Source: Polaromonas sp. CF318
Lineage (GTDB): Bacteria > Pseudomonadota > Gammaproteobacteria > Burkholderiales > Burkholderiaceae_C
Assembly (NCBI RefSeq): GCF_000282655.1
Contig: NZ_AKIV01000008.1
Span: 1-64,000, forward strand
Direction: 5' to 3'
DNA: 64,000 nt
The translations under genes were made by a program, and so were the position numbers. Below, piece after piece: positions 18,061 to 25,812 of the stretch. The notes under the pieces were generated by a model. That model worked only from the letters and a program-made list of their open reading frames with translations, did no database searches and was not told the DNA's origin. Numbering within the stretch: position 1 is the stretch's first letter; every line of letters starts with the position of its first letter.

Positions 18061-19217
18061 GCGGCCACCTTGCTCTGGAAATAGGAACGCACGACACCGA
18101 GGTAGCGCTCGTCCTCCAGCAAAAAGGCATCGTGGCCGTGTGGCGCGTCGATCTCGGCGTAGCTCACGTCGCGCTGGTTGTCGAGCAGGGCCTTGACGAT
18201 CTCGCGGCTGCGCGCCGGGGAAAAGCGCCAGTCGGTGGTGAAGCTCACCAGCAGGAATTTGGCCTTGACCTGGGCCAGCGCCTGGGTGAGGCTGCCGCCG
18301 TAGGCGCGTGCCGGATCGAAGTAGTCGAGCGCGCGCGTGATCAGCAAATAGGTGTTGGCATCGAAGTACTCGCTGAACTTGTCGCCCTGGTAGCGCAGAT
18401 AGCTTTCGATTTCAAACTCGATGTCCTGCGTGGTGTATTTGTAGGGCGCGTCGGCGCTCGCGGTTTCCGCGACCGCCTGGCGCAGCTGGCGGCCGAATTT
18501 TTCGTTCATCACGTCGTCGCTCAAATAGGTGATGTGGCCGATCATGCGGGCGATGCGCAGGCCGCGCTTGGGCAGCACGCCATGGCGGTAAAAATGGCCG
18601 CCGTGGAAGTCGGGATCGGTCACGATGGCGCGCCGGGCCACTTCATTGAAGGCGATGTTTTCGGCCGTGAGGTTGGGCGCGCTGGCCACCACCACAGCGT
18701 GGCGCACGCGATCCGGGTATTGCAGCGTCCAGGCCAGGGCCTGCATGCCGCCCAGGCTGCCGCCCATCACGGCGGCCAGGGTGTGTATGCCCAGGCGGTC
18801 CAGCAGGCGGGCTTGCGCGCTGACCCAGTCCTGCACCGTGACGACGGGGAAGTCTGCGCCGTAAAGCTCTTGCGTGTCGGGGTTCGGCTGCATGGGGCCG
18901 GTGGAGCCGAAGCAGGAGCCCAGGTTGTTGACGCCGATCACAAAAAAGCGGTCGGTGTCGACCGGCTTGCCGGGGCCAATCATGGTGTCCCACCAGCCTT
19001 CGGATTTGTCTATGGGCCGGCCCTGCGCATCGAGGTAGACGCCCGCCACATGGTGGGAGGCGTTGAGCGCGTGGCAGATCAGCACGGCGTTGGACTTGTC
19101 GGCGTTGAGCTCGCCGTAGGTTTCATAGCTCAGGTCGTAGGCGCGTATCGAGGCGCCGCTCTGCAGCGGCAGGGCCTCGACAAAATGCATGCTGAGCGGG
19201 GTGGCAATCAGTGTCAA
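18057..19217 (-). CDS. metX: homoserine O-acyltransferase MetX
   Basis: Alpha/beta-hydrolase-fold enzyme that activates homoserine with acetyl- or succinyl-CoA, the first committed step of methionine synthesis. The nucleophile elbow is [10 protein letters not shown], and the C-terminal His lies in [14 protein letters not shown] at 19217 with AGGTGA upstream is chosen because it follows the leader terminator; the first ATG is at 19190. MetX of this lineage is often a succinyltransferase, but acyl specificity cannot be read here. Confidence 0.93.
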   Translation of the reverse strand: MTLIATPLSMHFVEALPLQSGASIRAYDLSYETYGELNADKSNAVLICHALNASHHVAGVYLDAQGRPIDKSEGWWDTMIGPGKPVDTDRFFVIGVNNLGSCFGSTGPMQPNPDTQELYGADFPVVTVQDWVSAQARLLDRLGIHTLAAVMGGSLGGMQALAWTLQYPDRVRHAVVVASAPNLTAENIAFNEVARRAIVTDPDFHGGHFYRHGVLPKRGLRIARMIGHITYLSDDVMNEKFGRQLRQAVAETASADAPYKYTTQDIEFEIESYLRYQGDKFSEYFDANTYLLITRALDYFDPARAYGGSLTQALAQVKAKFLLVSFTTDWRFSPARSREIVKALLDNQRDVSYAEIDAPHGHDAFLLEDERYLGVVRSYFQSKVAA

Positions 19218-19234
19218 AAAATCACCTGCAGAAA

Positions 19235-19270
19235 ACAAAAAACCCGGCGTCGCTAAAGCGAGTCCGGGTT
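19235..19270 (-). terminator. riboswitch-linked intrinsic terminator (attenuator) of metX
   Basis: On the minus strand AACCCGG and CCGGGTT enclose an inner TCGCT/AGCGA stem and are followed by TTTTTTG. It sits between the SAM-II aptamer and the metX start, so it is the expression platform rather than an end-of-gene terminator. Confidence 0.85.
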
Positions 19271-19280
19271 CCTGGAGGTC

Positions 19281-19332
19281 GTCTTTAGCTGTACTTTTTA
19301 AGCGCCCGCAAGCTGAGCAAATCGGCGCTGGT
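19281..19332 (-). promoter_or_regulatory. SAM-II (SAM-alpha) riboswitch controlling metXW
   Basis: Read on the minus strand, stem AGCGCC/GGCGCT encloses a 17-nt loop starting GATTTG and ending TTGCG. It is followed by TTAAAAAGTACAGCTAAAG. The stem position, the 17-nt loop, the A-rich linker and the pseudoknot strand GCTAAA agree with the SAM-II consensus. SAM binding should favour the downstream terminator and shut off metX-metW when methionine is sufficient. Confidence 0.85.
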
Positions 19333-19335
19333 GGC

Positions 19336-19341
19336 AGTATA
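19336..19341 (-). promoter_or_regulatory. -10 box of the metX promoter
   Basis: Minus-strand TATACT (5/6 to consensus) lies a few bases upstream of the SAM-II aptamer, so the transcript begins essentially at the aptamer. No good -35 is visible; the candidate region overlaps the end of the upstream gdt1-like gene. Confidence 0.55.
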
Positions 19342-19352
19342 CCAAGCCGGGG

Positions 19353-19910
19353 TCACATCAAGAGCGCGGCCAGCCCCAACCCGGCAAAGATCAGCGCCGA
19401 CACGATGTGCACGGCGCGCAGCGGCAGCAGGCGCGTGACGCGCTCGCCGAGCCAGACCACGGGCGCATTGGCCAGCATCATGCCCAGCGTGGTTCCGGCC
19501 ACGACACCCACAATGGCCTCGTAGCGCGCGGCCAGCATCACGGTGGCGATCTGCGTCTTGTCGCCCATTTCGGCCAGGAAAAACACCAGCACGGTGGTGA
19601 AAAAGACGCCGAAGCGCGGCGGTTTCCCGTCCCCGTTCGCCTCAATTTTGTCAGGCACCAGCATCCACGCCGCCATGGCGAGAAAGGAGGCGCCCAGGAT
19701 CCAGCGCAGTATTTGCGGCCCGAGCAGCGTGCTCACCCAGGCACCGGCCGCGCCGGCCAGGGTGTGATTGAACAGGGTCGCGACCAGGATGCCGGCGACG
19801 ATGGGCCAGGGCTTTTTGAAGCGGGCGGCGAGGATGAGCGCGAGGAGTTGCGTCTTGTCGCCCATTTCGGCGAGGGCGACGATGCCCGTGGAGACGAGGA
19901 AAGCTTCCAT
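19353..19910 (-). CDS. GDT1/TMEM165 (UPF0016) family manganese exporter
   Basis: A 185-aa inner-membrane protein with two inverted three-helix repeats. Each repeat carries the cation-binding signature E-x-G-D-K-T: ALAEMGDKTQLLAL and FLAEMGDKTQIATV. Bacterial members export Mn2+ (MneA-like). The start at 19910 is the ATG after the riboswitch leader; a longer in-frame ORF reads through the leader and is not real. The Mn riboswitch upstream supports the manganese assignment. Confidence 0.9.
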   Translation of the reverse strand: MEAFLVSTGIVALAEMGDKTQLLALILAARFKKPWPIVAGILVATLFNHTLAGAAGAWVSTLLGPQILRWILGASFLAMAAWMLVPDKIEANGDGKPPRFGVFFTTVLVFFLAEMGDKTQIATVMLAARYEAIVGVVAGTTLGMMLANAPVVWLGERVTRLLPLRAVHIVSALIFAGLGLAALLM

Positions 19911-19940
19911 GTAAAAAGACTCCGGCCGGAGGAAACCCAT

Positions 19941-19982
19941 GACTGCACGGCATCCCCGGCCTGAAGCGGAGGCTGTGCAGTC
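19941..19982 (-). promoter_or_regulatory. leader hairpin, expression platform of the Mn riboswitch
   Basis: GACTGCAC (19941-19948) and GTGCAGTC (19975-19982) form a perfect 8-bp stem between the aptamer and the ribosome-binding site of the GDT1-like gene. There is no U-run, so translational control is more likely than termination. Confidence 0.5.
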
Positions 19983-19985
19983 AAA

Positions 19986-20096
19986 GGTCTCGCGTGGCCC
20001 GAAGACCGCTTGCGCCATGTCCGAAAGAATTGCTTTCCAGGACAAGTCTGTTGACGCAAGCCCCTTTCAGGATTGAAAGGCTGGCTACTCCCCAAT
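19986..20096 (-). promoter_or_regulatory. yybP-ykoY manganese riboswitch
   Basis: On the minus strand TTGGGGAGTAGCC (loop 1) and CGTCAACAGACTTG (positions 20043-20056) match the two most conserved blocks of proteobacterial yybP-ykoY aptamers. A closing GGTCT/AGACC pairing lies at 19986-20007. It precedes a GDT1-family gene, a standard target. Mn2+ binding should raise exporter expression. Confidence 0.87.
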
Positions 20097-20106
20097 GACA
20101 GCCTGC

Positions 20107-20112
20107 ATTGTA
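20107..20112 (-). promoter_or_regulatory. -10 box for the Mn riboswitch transcript
   Basis: Minus-strand TACAAT (5/6 to consensus) lies about 10 bp upstream of the aptamer. No convincing -35 hexamer was found at 16-18 bp. Confidence 0.4.
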
Positions 20113-20179
20113 GCCGGCACCCCCCAATCCCCCTCTTGAATGCAGAAATTGGTGCATACAAGTGCCGCCCGCACGTTTG

Positions 20180-20195
20180 CGGCGCATTTCTTGCT
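20180..20195 (+). promoter_or_regulatory. putative sigma-54 promoter of amt
   Basis: CGGCGCATTTCTTGCT has the invariant GG (-24) and GC (-12) with 10 bp between them, plus the TTGC core. The predicted start is about 20206. Sigma-54/NtrC control of ammonium transporters is well established. An imperfect NtrC-like dyad, TGCAGAAATTGGTGCA, lies about 30 bp upstream but is one base shorter than the usual spacing. Confidence 0.55.
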
Positions 20196-20200
20196 TGTAT

Positions 20201-20238
20201 TTGGTGCGATTCCTGAAATTTGCGGAATTTCGCACCAA
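20201..20238. repeat. inverted repeat in the amt leader
   Basis: TTGGTGCGA at 20201-20209 and TCGCACCAA at 20230-20238 are exact inverted copies, with inner ATTCC/GGAAT also pairing. It lies at the predicted sigma-54 start point, so it could be an operator (the halves resemble NtrC TGGTGC half-sites) or a 5'-UTR hairpin. Confidence 0.6.
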
Positions 20239-20267
20239 TAAATCACATTTCATCTCAAGAGGGACCT

Positions 20268-21470
20268 ATGGAAGCACTAAAACAGGGCTCGGACGCCTTG
20301 TTCATTCTGCTGGGCGGCATCATGGTGCTGGCCATGCATGCCGGTTTTGCCTTTCTCGAACTGGGCACGGTTCGCAAAAAGAACCAGGTCAATGCGCTGG
20401 TCAAAATCCTGGTGGACTTCTCGGTGTCCACTGTGGTGTATTTTGTGGTGGGCTACGGCGTGGCCTACGGCACGCATTTTTTCGTCGGTGCGGAGCAGCT
20501 GGCCGCCAAAAACGGCTATGAACTGGTCAAGTTCTTTTTCCTGCTGACCTTTGCCGCGGCGATCCCGGCGATTATTTCGGGCGGCATAGCCGAGCGCGCG
20601 CGCTTTTACCCCCAGCTGATCGCCACGGCCGTCATCGTGGGCTTTGTCTACCCCTTCTTCGAAGGCATCGTCTGGAACCAGCACTTCGGCGTGCAGGCCT
20701 GGATCAAATCCCTGACCGGCGCGGAGTTCCATGACTTCGCGGGCTCCATCGTCGTTCACGCGGTGGGCGGCTGGCTGGCACTGCCGGCGGTGATTTTGCT
20801 GGGCGCGCGCAGCAACCGTTACCGCAAAGACGGCGCGGTGTCGGCGCACCCGCCGTCCAACATTCCCTTCCTGGCGCTGGGCGCCTGGATTTTGACCGTG
20901 GGCTGGTTCGGCTTCAACGTGATGAGCGCGCAGACCATCGACAAGATCTCCGGCCTGGTCGCCGTCAATTCGCTAATGGCCATGGTGGGCGGCACGTTGG
21001 CGGCGCTGGCTTTCGGCAAGAACGACCCAGGCTTTGTGCACAACGGCCCGCTGGCCGGGCTGGTGGCGGTGTGCGCGGGCTCGGATCTGATGCATCCGCT
21101 GGGCGCGCTGGTGACAGGGGGTGTGGCCGGCGGCGTCTTTGTCGTGATGTTCACGCTGACGCAGAACAAATGGAAGGTCGACGACGTGCTGGGCGTATGG
21201 CCGCTGCACGGCCTGTGCGGCCTGTGGGGCGGCATCGCGGCCGGCATTTTCGGCAGCCAGGCACTGGGTGGCTTGGGCGGCGTGAGCCTGGGTGCGCAGT
21301 TCATAGGCAGCGCCATGGGCGTGGCCTGGGCGCTGCTGGCGGGCTTTGCGGTTTACAGCACCCTCAAGGCCGCCATGGGCTTGCGCCTGAGTCAGGAAGA
21401 AGAATTTGAAGGCGCGGACCTGTCCGTCCACCGCATTGGCGCGACGCCGGACCGAGAGGTCAACTGGTAG
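20268..21470 (+). CDS. amt: ammonium transporter (Amt)
   Basis: A 400-aa integral membrane ammonium channel with about 11 helices. Family signatures are FLELGTVRKKNQVN, AAAIPAIISGGIAERARF, FAGSIVVHAVGGW, GFNVMSAQ and WPLHGLCGLWGG, which contain the pore histidines. The ATG at 20268 follows CAAGAGGGA. No glnK gene is adjacent. The 3' end stops 3 bp before the convergent doxX-like gene. Confidence 0.95.
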   Translation: MEALKQGSDALFILLGGIMVLAMHAGFAFLELGTVRKKNQVNALVKILVDFSVSTVVYFVVGYGVAYGTHFFVGAEQLAAKNGYELVKFFFLLTFAAAIPAIISGGIAERARFYPQLIATAVIVGFVYPFFEGIVWNQHFGVQAWIKSLTGAEFHDFAGSIVVHAVGGWLALPAVILLGARSNRYRKDGAVSAHPPSNIPFLALGAWILTVGWFGFNVMSAQTIDKISGLVAVNSLMAMVGGTLAALAFGKNDPGFVHNGPLAGLVAVCAGSDLMHPLGALVTGGVAGGVFVVMFTLTQNKWKVDDVLGVWPLHGLCGLWGGIAAGIFGSQALGGLGGVSLGAQFIGSAMGVAWALLAGFAVYSTLKAAMGLRLSQEEEFEGADLSVHRIGATPDREVNW

Positions 21471-21473
21471 GTG

Positions 21474-21962
21474 TTAGAAAAGCCGCCGCAGGCGCGGCGC
21501 CAGCCAGCGGTCCAGCGACCACGGGCCCAGGCCGTAGATGGCCAGCCCCGCGAGCAGTGATCCCCAGAATATGTGCTGCTGCAAGGCCGCCGGCGCAATC
21601 TCGCCGAGCGAAATGACCGCCACGGTGTTCACCACAAAGAGGCCCAGGGGCGAGAAGCGCCCGCCCAGGCCCAGCACCAGCAGCACCGGCAAGGCGATCT
21701 CGCCGGCAGTGCCCATCGCCGCAGCCAGGGCGGGAGGCAACAAGGGCACCTTGTATTCGTCGGTGAAAAGGGCCACGGTGGTCTCCCAGTCGCGCAGCTT
21801 GGTCAAGCCCGAGAGGAAGAACACCTGGGCAATGTAAAGCCGGGCGAGCAGAGCAGCCAGAGGCTGAAGCGAATCCAGCGAGCGGGTCAGCAGGCACCAA
21901 AGGTCATGGCCGCGTTGCCAGAGCCCCGGCGGATTTGCGTGTACGGTATGGATGGTGTTCAT
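21474..21962 (-). CDS. DoxX family membrane protein (BufD-type, last gene of bufferin operon)
   Basis: A 162-aa four-helix membrane protein of the DoxX family. It starts within the stop of the DUF2063 gene (4-bp overlap) and ends the four-gene bufferin operon. DoxX-like proteins recur in these operons, probably for membrane redox or electron transfer supporting maturation or export; this is inference. It has no signal peptide beyond its first helix. Confidence 0.85.
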   Translation of the reverse strand: MNTIHTVHANPPGLWQRGHDLWCLLTRSLDSLQPLAALLARLYIAQVFFLSGLTKLRDWETTVALFTDEYKVPLLPPALAAAMGTAGEIALPVLLVLGLGGRFSPLGLFVVNTVAVISLGEIAPAALQQHIFWGSLLAGLAIYGLGPWSLDRWLAPRLRRLF

Positions 21963-22861
21963 GGGTGTTTCTCCGGGTGATCGTGAAGGTTGGAAGCGTT
22001 GGGTTCGGCCGCAGGTGCCGCCTCAAAGGCTGCGGCGTTCAACAGGCGCGCGCCGGTGACAAGGCCGTCCTGGGCAGCCCGCCCCAGCCATTGGTCGAAA
22101 CTGAATGCGGCTGCCGATTCAGGTGTATCGCAGCTCGCGCATTCCGCAGCTCGCACTAGCGCATCGTCCAGTGAGTTTGCGTTCTGCAGCGCGGCCAGAA
22201 ACGCATGCTCGGCAGCCGTGATGGCGCGCACGCGCGGTCTGAAGCCTTGCCGCCAGACCAGCGCATGTTCCGCCATGCCGTCGCGCAGCAAGGCGGCCGC
22301 ATCGGCCAGCGAGGGCTCACCTCGCAGGTGGGCATTGACGATGCTGGCCGCCGGATGGAGGCTTGCCAGCAAAAAAACCGCGGCGCCCAGCGTCAGCGTG
22401 ACTTGCGCGGGGTCGCCTGTTGAAAGCAGGGCAAAAGAGTGCGGATCCGGCTGTACATCAGCCGCCGTGGCGGCCTGGTGCAGCGCCCATTCAATGCGGG
22501 CGACATCGCCCAGGTAAGGATCGTCCGCAAGCTGCGGTGATGCTTCCAGGAAAGCGGCAAGGCCCTCTCCCCACTGCGCGATGTCCCCGCGGCAAGGCGG
22601 ATGGTGCCGCCAGAAATACCGTGCGAGCGGGGCAAAGCTTTCGTCACCGATCAGCTGCGCCAGCACAGGATAGGCGGCGCCCAGCGCACGCTCCGCCAGC
22701 GCGAGCCCGTTGGCCTGATAAGCCTGCAGGCCGCGGCGCGCGATGGTCGCCTGCCCGCCGGCAAATTGCAGGCGGGGCCAGAGATCGCTGTCGTCGTGCC
22801 CGCTGGTCAGGGCGTATAGCAGCGCTTGCTGTTCCTGCGCCAGCATCGCGGCGGCGCTCAT
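21959..22861 (-). CDS. DUF2063 protein, MNIO partner (BufC/HvfC-type)
   Basis: A 300-aa protein with the N-terminal DUF2063 region ([37 protein letters not shown] split here, FWRHHPP). Proteins of this family form complexes with DUF692 enzymes and probably recruit the precursor peptide. The ATG at 22861 overlaps the DUF692 stop by 4 bp, and its own stop overlaps doxX. The tight coupling implies fixed stoichiometry of the three proteins. Confidence 0.87.
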   Translation of the reverse strand: MSAAAMLAQEQQALLYALTSGHDDSDLWPRLQFAGGQATIARRGLQAYQANGLALAERALGAAYPVLAQLIGDESFAPLARYFWRHHPPCRGDIAQWGEGLAAFLEASPQLADDPYLGDVARIEWALHQAATAADVQPDPHSFALLSTGDPAQVTLTLGAAVFLLASLHPAASIVNAHLRGEPSLADAAALLRDGMAEHALVWRQGFRPRVRAITAAEHAFLAALQNANSLDDALVRAAECASCDTPESAAAFSFDQWLGRAAQDGLVTGARLLNAAAFEAAPAAEPNASNLHDHPEKHP

Positions 22862-23742
22862 GCGGCCACCGCCTGGGGAACAGGGATCGCGATATTTCGC
22901 GCACGGGTGGCTTCCTCGTGCAAAACGGCCAACGGCGGAATGTCTGTGTCCCATTCCACCAGTGCCGCTACGCCGCCAAAGCGCTTCTGCGCGTGGCGGT
23001 AGATCTCCCAGACGTCGGCACACACACGGCTGCCATGGTCGTCAATCACGATATCCCCGTTGTCGCGGTGGCCGGCCAGGTGAAGTTCGCCCACGCTGCC
23101 CTGTGCAATCCGGTCCAGCCATTCAAGGCAGGCGACCCGCGGATCGGCCATGCTGCCGGCAAGGCGTGCGTTGAGCGCGTTGACATAGATGTTGTTTACA
23201 TCGACCAGCAAGCCGCAGCCCGTGCGCTGCACGAGTTCGCGCAGGAATGTGGTTTCGTCGCGGTCTGAACTGTTGAAGCAAAGGTAGGCCGACAGGTTCT
23301 CCACCAGCAGTTGCCGCTTCAGCCTGTCCTGGACGCGCTGCACGTTGGCGCACATCACATCCAGTGTGACGCTGTTGAAAGCGATGGGCAGCAGGTCCGC
23401 CGCGTGGATCTGGCGGCCAGCCGCCGTGCCTCGCGCAAAGCAGGCATGGTCGGAGACACGAACCGGCTCGATGCGTTCGACAAGGCGGGCCAGCTGGTCC
23501 AGGTGCCAGGTGTCGATGCCGCAGGCCGAACCCAGCCCCAGTCCCACGCCGTGCAGGCTGACGGGATAATGTTCGCGTGCCTGGCCCAGAACGGCCAGCC
23601 CGGCACCGCCTTCGGCAAAAAAATTCTCGGAATGGACCTCGATGAAATCAAGGCCCGGCAATGACTCCAGCAATTCGCCGTAATGGGGATGCCGCCAGCC
23701 AATGCCGCAGGGAGCGTGATCCGCGTGGTGTGAGAGGGACAT
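22858..23742 (-). CDS. DUF692 multinuclear non-heme iron oxygenase (MNIO, BufB-type)
   Basis: A 294-aa TIM-barrel MNIO of the same superfamily as methanobactin MbnB. Conserved metal-site motifs are in order: [55 protein letters not shown] and VEWDTDIP. The ATG at 23742 begins just before the domain; a longer frame to 23820 runs into the intergenic hairpin. It is predicted to oxidise cysteines of the upstream-encoded DUF2282 peptide. The chemistry is inferred from family knowledge. Confidence 0.92.
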   Translation of the reverse strand: MSLSHHADHAPCGIGWRHPHYGELLESLPGLDFIEVHSENFFAEGGAGLAVLGQAREHYPVSLHGVGLGLGSACGIDTWHLDQLARLVERIEPVRVSDHACFARGTAAGRQIHAADLLPIAFNSVTLDVMCANVQRVQDRLKRQLLVENLSAYLCFNSSDRDETTFLRELVQRTGCGLLVDVNNIYVNALNARLAGSMADPRVACLEWLDRIAQGSVGELHLAGHRDNGDIVIDDHGSRVCADVWEIYRHAQKRFGGVAALVEWDTDIPPLAVLHEEATRARNIAIPVPQAVAA

Positions 23743-23790
23743 GATGGATGCGGCGAGTAGCGTGACGGGCGTGGTGTTGAAGTTTTCAGG

Positions 23791-23823
23791 AAGGTGGGGC
23801 GGCCTCCCGGCGCGTCCCACCTT
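23791..23823 (-). other. intergenic hairpin between precursor and MNIO genes
   Basis: AAGGTGGG and CCCACCTT form an exact 8-bp stem with a GC-rich 17-nt loop. It lies in the 108-bp gap after the precursor stop, and no U-run follows. It probably stabilises the 3' end of the abundant precursor mRNA or partly attenuates read-through into bufBCD. Confidence 0.45.
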
Positions 23824-23850
23824 GTTTAAGCTCTATGGAAAGGTGCGCGC

Positions 23851-24132
23851 TCAGCTCTTCTTTTCCATGGCCTTCATCTTGGCCTGTTCCGCGGTCATGC
23901 CCTTCATGCTGGCGCACGTGCCCTTGGCCACATACTTCCATTCGTTGGCATCGGCGCTGACCTTGGACTGGCCTGCGCAGGAGTGCGTGCCGCTCAGGTT
24001 GGCGCAGTCGTTCTGGCCGGCGGTGGTGATGCCGTAGCATTTTTCTTTTTCCTGGGCGACAGCGGGCGTGGCGACCAGCATGGTGGACAGCAGGGAAGCT
24101 GCAGCTGCGGCAATCATGGCGCGTTGGTTCAT
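23851..24132 (-). CDS. bufferin-type precursor peptide, DUF2282 family (BufA-like)
   Basis: A 93-aa secreted peptide. A signal peptide is cleavable after AVA (residue 26). The core has four cysteines at 32, 43, 52 and 73 in the family pattern EKCYGIxxAGQNDCA, HSCAG and GTCASM. The tail is Met/Lys-rich (Met 76, 79, 86, 89). DUF2282 peptides are substrates of DUF692 enzymes and bind copper after Cys modification, as known for bufferins. First gene of the operon, about 80 nt downstream of the shared ECF-type promoter. Confidence 0.9.
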   Translation of the reverse strand: MNQRAMIAAAAASLLSTMLVATPAVAQEKEKCYGITTAGQNDCANLSGTHSCAGQSKVSADANEWKYVAKGTCASMKGMTAEQAKMKAMEKKS

Positions 24133-24211
24133 GGTGAAGACTCCTGTTGATTCGTGGGTTGTGAAAGTTGAATAACAACCACCGCAGAGGTTTTTCTGTG
24201 TGGTTGCGAAT

Positions 24212-24240
24212 TAGTCTGGGGCGCTTCGTTTTTCTTACGC
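24212..24240 (-). promoter_or_regulatory. putative ECF-sigma promoter of the bufferin operon
   Basis: On the minus strand GCGTAAG (24240-24234), exactly 17 bp, then GACTA (24216-24212). The same two blocks with the same spacing precede the tlpA-like gene. A match of 12 fixed bases at identical spacing and orientation in front of two neighbouring genes is unlikely by chance. Confidence 0.7.
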
Positions 24241-24294
24241 AGCTTTCAAATTTTTTTGCGCGCGTGACCGGGAGCCGTGTCCACGCTTGCCTTA

Positions 24295-24867
24295 CTACAG
24301 CAAGTCGGCGATGCGGTCCCAGGCTTCAGGGGGAATGCGGCCCACATAACGCTCGACCACCTTTCCGCTCTTGTCGACGAGGAATGCGGCCGGCAACTGC
24401 GCAGACTTGCCGACGTTGTCCTTGTAGCCGCCGTCTCCCGTCCAGAGCTGCACGAAGCGCTGCTTCAAGGGGACCGTGCGGGAAATGATGCGCTCATACT
24501 CCATGAGGTCCTGCATGCGCGTGTCGGTGTTGACGGCGACCAGCTCAAAGGGCTTGCCGGCCCAGCCCTCATAGTTGTTTCGCAGCTCCGGCATCTTGTC
24601 GCGGCACACCGCGCAGCCGGTTGACCAGAACATCACCAGCACCACCTTGCCTTTGAGGGAAGACAGCTTGAAGGACGCTCCATCAATTGTTTTGCCCTCG
24701 ATTTGCGGCGTAGTGACAGGCGCCGCCGCAGGTGCGGCCGCGGTTTGTGCGGAGGCCGATGCCATGAACATCAAGGCAGCGCACGACAGCAACAGGGCCC
24801 GCCGATAAAACGCGTTGGGTCGATGGCAAGCGGTTTGCTGTACCGGTGTGTATTCAGTGGGGCCCAT
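24295..24867 (-). CDS. TlpA-like periplasmic thiol-disulfide protein
   Basis: A 190-aa TlpA/AhpC-TSA-type thioredoxin-fold protein. The N-terminal hydrophobic segment (residues about 22-41, ending ASASA) is a signal peptide or anchor. The active site is FWSTGCAVCRDKMP (CxxC), and the cis-Pro region is QLPAAFLVD. It probably reduces or protects thiols in the periplasm. The promoter signature shared with the bufferin operon suggests a common regulon and a role in handling the precursor's cysteines or copper. Confidence 0.85.
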   Translation of the reverse strand: MGPTEYTPVQQTACHRPNAFYRRALLLSCAALMFMASASAQTAAAPAAAPVTTPQIEGKTIDGASFKLSSLKGKVVLVMFWSTGCAVCRDKMPELRNNYEGWAGKPFELVAVNTDTRMQDLMEYERIISRTVPLKQRFVQLWTGDGGYKDNVGKSAQLPAAFLVDKSGKVVERYVGRIPPEAWDRIADLL

Positions 24868-24899
24868 GATGATGTCCTCGGTAGTGATGTATTTGGCAG

Positions 24900-24928
24900 T
24901 AGTCGCAATCCGGCCTCAGTCCTTACGC
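24900..24928 (-). promoter_or_regulatory. putative ECF-sigma promoter of the tlpA-like gene
   Basis: On the minus strand GCGTAAG (24928-24922), 17 bp, GACTA (24904-24900), then about 33 bp to the ATG. It is identical in both boxes and in spacing to the bufferin operon promoter, and it lies in the spacer between the tlpA-like gene and the sigma gene. Confidence 0.7.
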
Positions 24929-24981
24929 ATTTCCTCGAAATTTTTATTGCGGCGCGGCGGCATGCCGCTAGACTCCTGGCC

Positions 24982-25548
24982 ATGCCTACTTTTGAAGAGC
25001 AGCTGGTCGAGCACCGGCTTTACCTCCTGCGCTTTGCGCGGCTTCAGCTGCGCAATGACGAATGGGCGGAGGACGCGGTCTCGGAAACCCTGCTGGCGGC
25101 CCTGTCCAAGCCGCAGTCTTTCGGCAACCGTTCGCAGCTCAAGACCTGGCTGGTCGGCATCCTCAAGCACAAGGTCATCGACCTGATCCGCAGCAATGCC
25201 CGCCTGGTGGCCGTGCCCGATGCGCAGGCCGACGAGGAGGGTGACGAGCTCGACCGGCTGTCCTTCAAGGCCGACGGCCACTTCATGGAAGCGCCCAATG
25301 ACTGGGGCAGCCCCGACCAGACTCTGCAGCAAGCGCAGTTCTTCCAGGTGCTGGACGCCTGCATGGAGCGCCTGCCGCCGGCGCTGGGCCGGCTGTTCCT
25401 GATGCGCGAATGGCTGGAGCTGTCTTCACAGGAAGTCTGTAAGGAACTCTCGTTGACGCCGACCAACCTGTATGTGCAGCTGCACCGTGCGCGGTTGCGG
25501 CTACAGGAGTGCCTGAATATCCACTGGTTTGGCAAACAAAGCGCTTGA
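24982..25548 (+). CDS. ECF sigma-70 factor (TIGR02943-like)
   Basis: A 188-aa group IV sigma factor. Region 2 is at residues about 8-75 (LRFARLQLRNDEWAEDAVSE, TWLVGILKHKVIDLIR). An acidic linker of about 45 residues follows, then region 4 (LPPALGRLFLMREWLELSS, HTH to LYVQLHRAR). It probably directs transcription of the bufferin operon and tlpA-like gene, divergent neighbours with matching promoters. The ATG at 24982 fits the domain start. No copy of the promoter motif is evident upstream of this gene itself. Confidence 0.88.
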   Translation: MPTFEEQLVEHRLYLLRFARLQLRNDEWAEDAVSETLLAALSKPQSFGNRSQLKTWLVGILKHKVIDLIRSNARLVAVPDAQADEEGDELDRLSFKADGHFMEAPNDWGSPDQTLQQAQFFQVLDACMERLPPALGRLFLMREWLELSSQEVCKELSLTPTNLYVQLHRARLRLQECLNIHWFGKQSA

Positions 25549-25563
25549 TACGCCCGTCCTCAC

Positions 25564-25812
25564 GTGAAACCCAACATTGCCCTGTTAAGACGCACTTGCC
25601 GTGAGGCTGCCGCGTTGCTGATTGCGCGGGAAGACCGCGCGCTCAATTTGCCCGACCATGTCGCGCTCAAGCTGCACCTTCTGGCCTGTGACGCCTGCCC
25701 AAAGTTTGAAAATCAGGTCCTCACCATGCGCGCCGCGATGAAACGCTGGCGCCATTACGGCGGCGCCGAGCAGGGCGGGACAGGACCAGCGGAAGACAAT
25801 TCATCGAAATAA
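25564..25812 (+). CDS. zinc-finger (ZAS-type) anti-sigma factor
   Basis: An 82-aa soluble protein with GTG start, 15 bp after the sigma gene. The H38-x3-C42-x2-C45 motif (HLLACDAC) plus an additional Cys12 is the zinc-binding anti-sigma signature. No membrane segment is present, so the signal is probably cytoplasmic thiol oxidation or metal displacing zinc. Predicted to sequester the adjacent ECF sigma factor. Confidence 0.8.
   Translation: MKPNIALLRRTCREAAALLIAREDRALNLPDHVALKLHLLACDACPKFENQVLTMRAAMKRWRHYGGAEQGGTGPAEDNSSK

Noticed and set aside
19911-20045. N-terminal extension of the GDT1-like protein
   Set aside because: This stretch is the leader of the Mn riboswitch and translates to non-membrane, Cys/Arg-rich sequence unlike the family.
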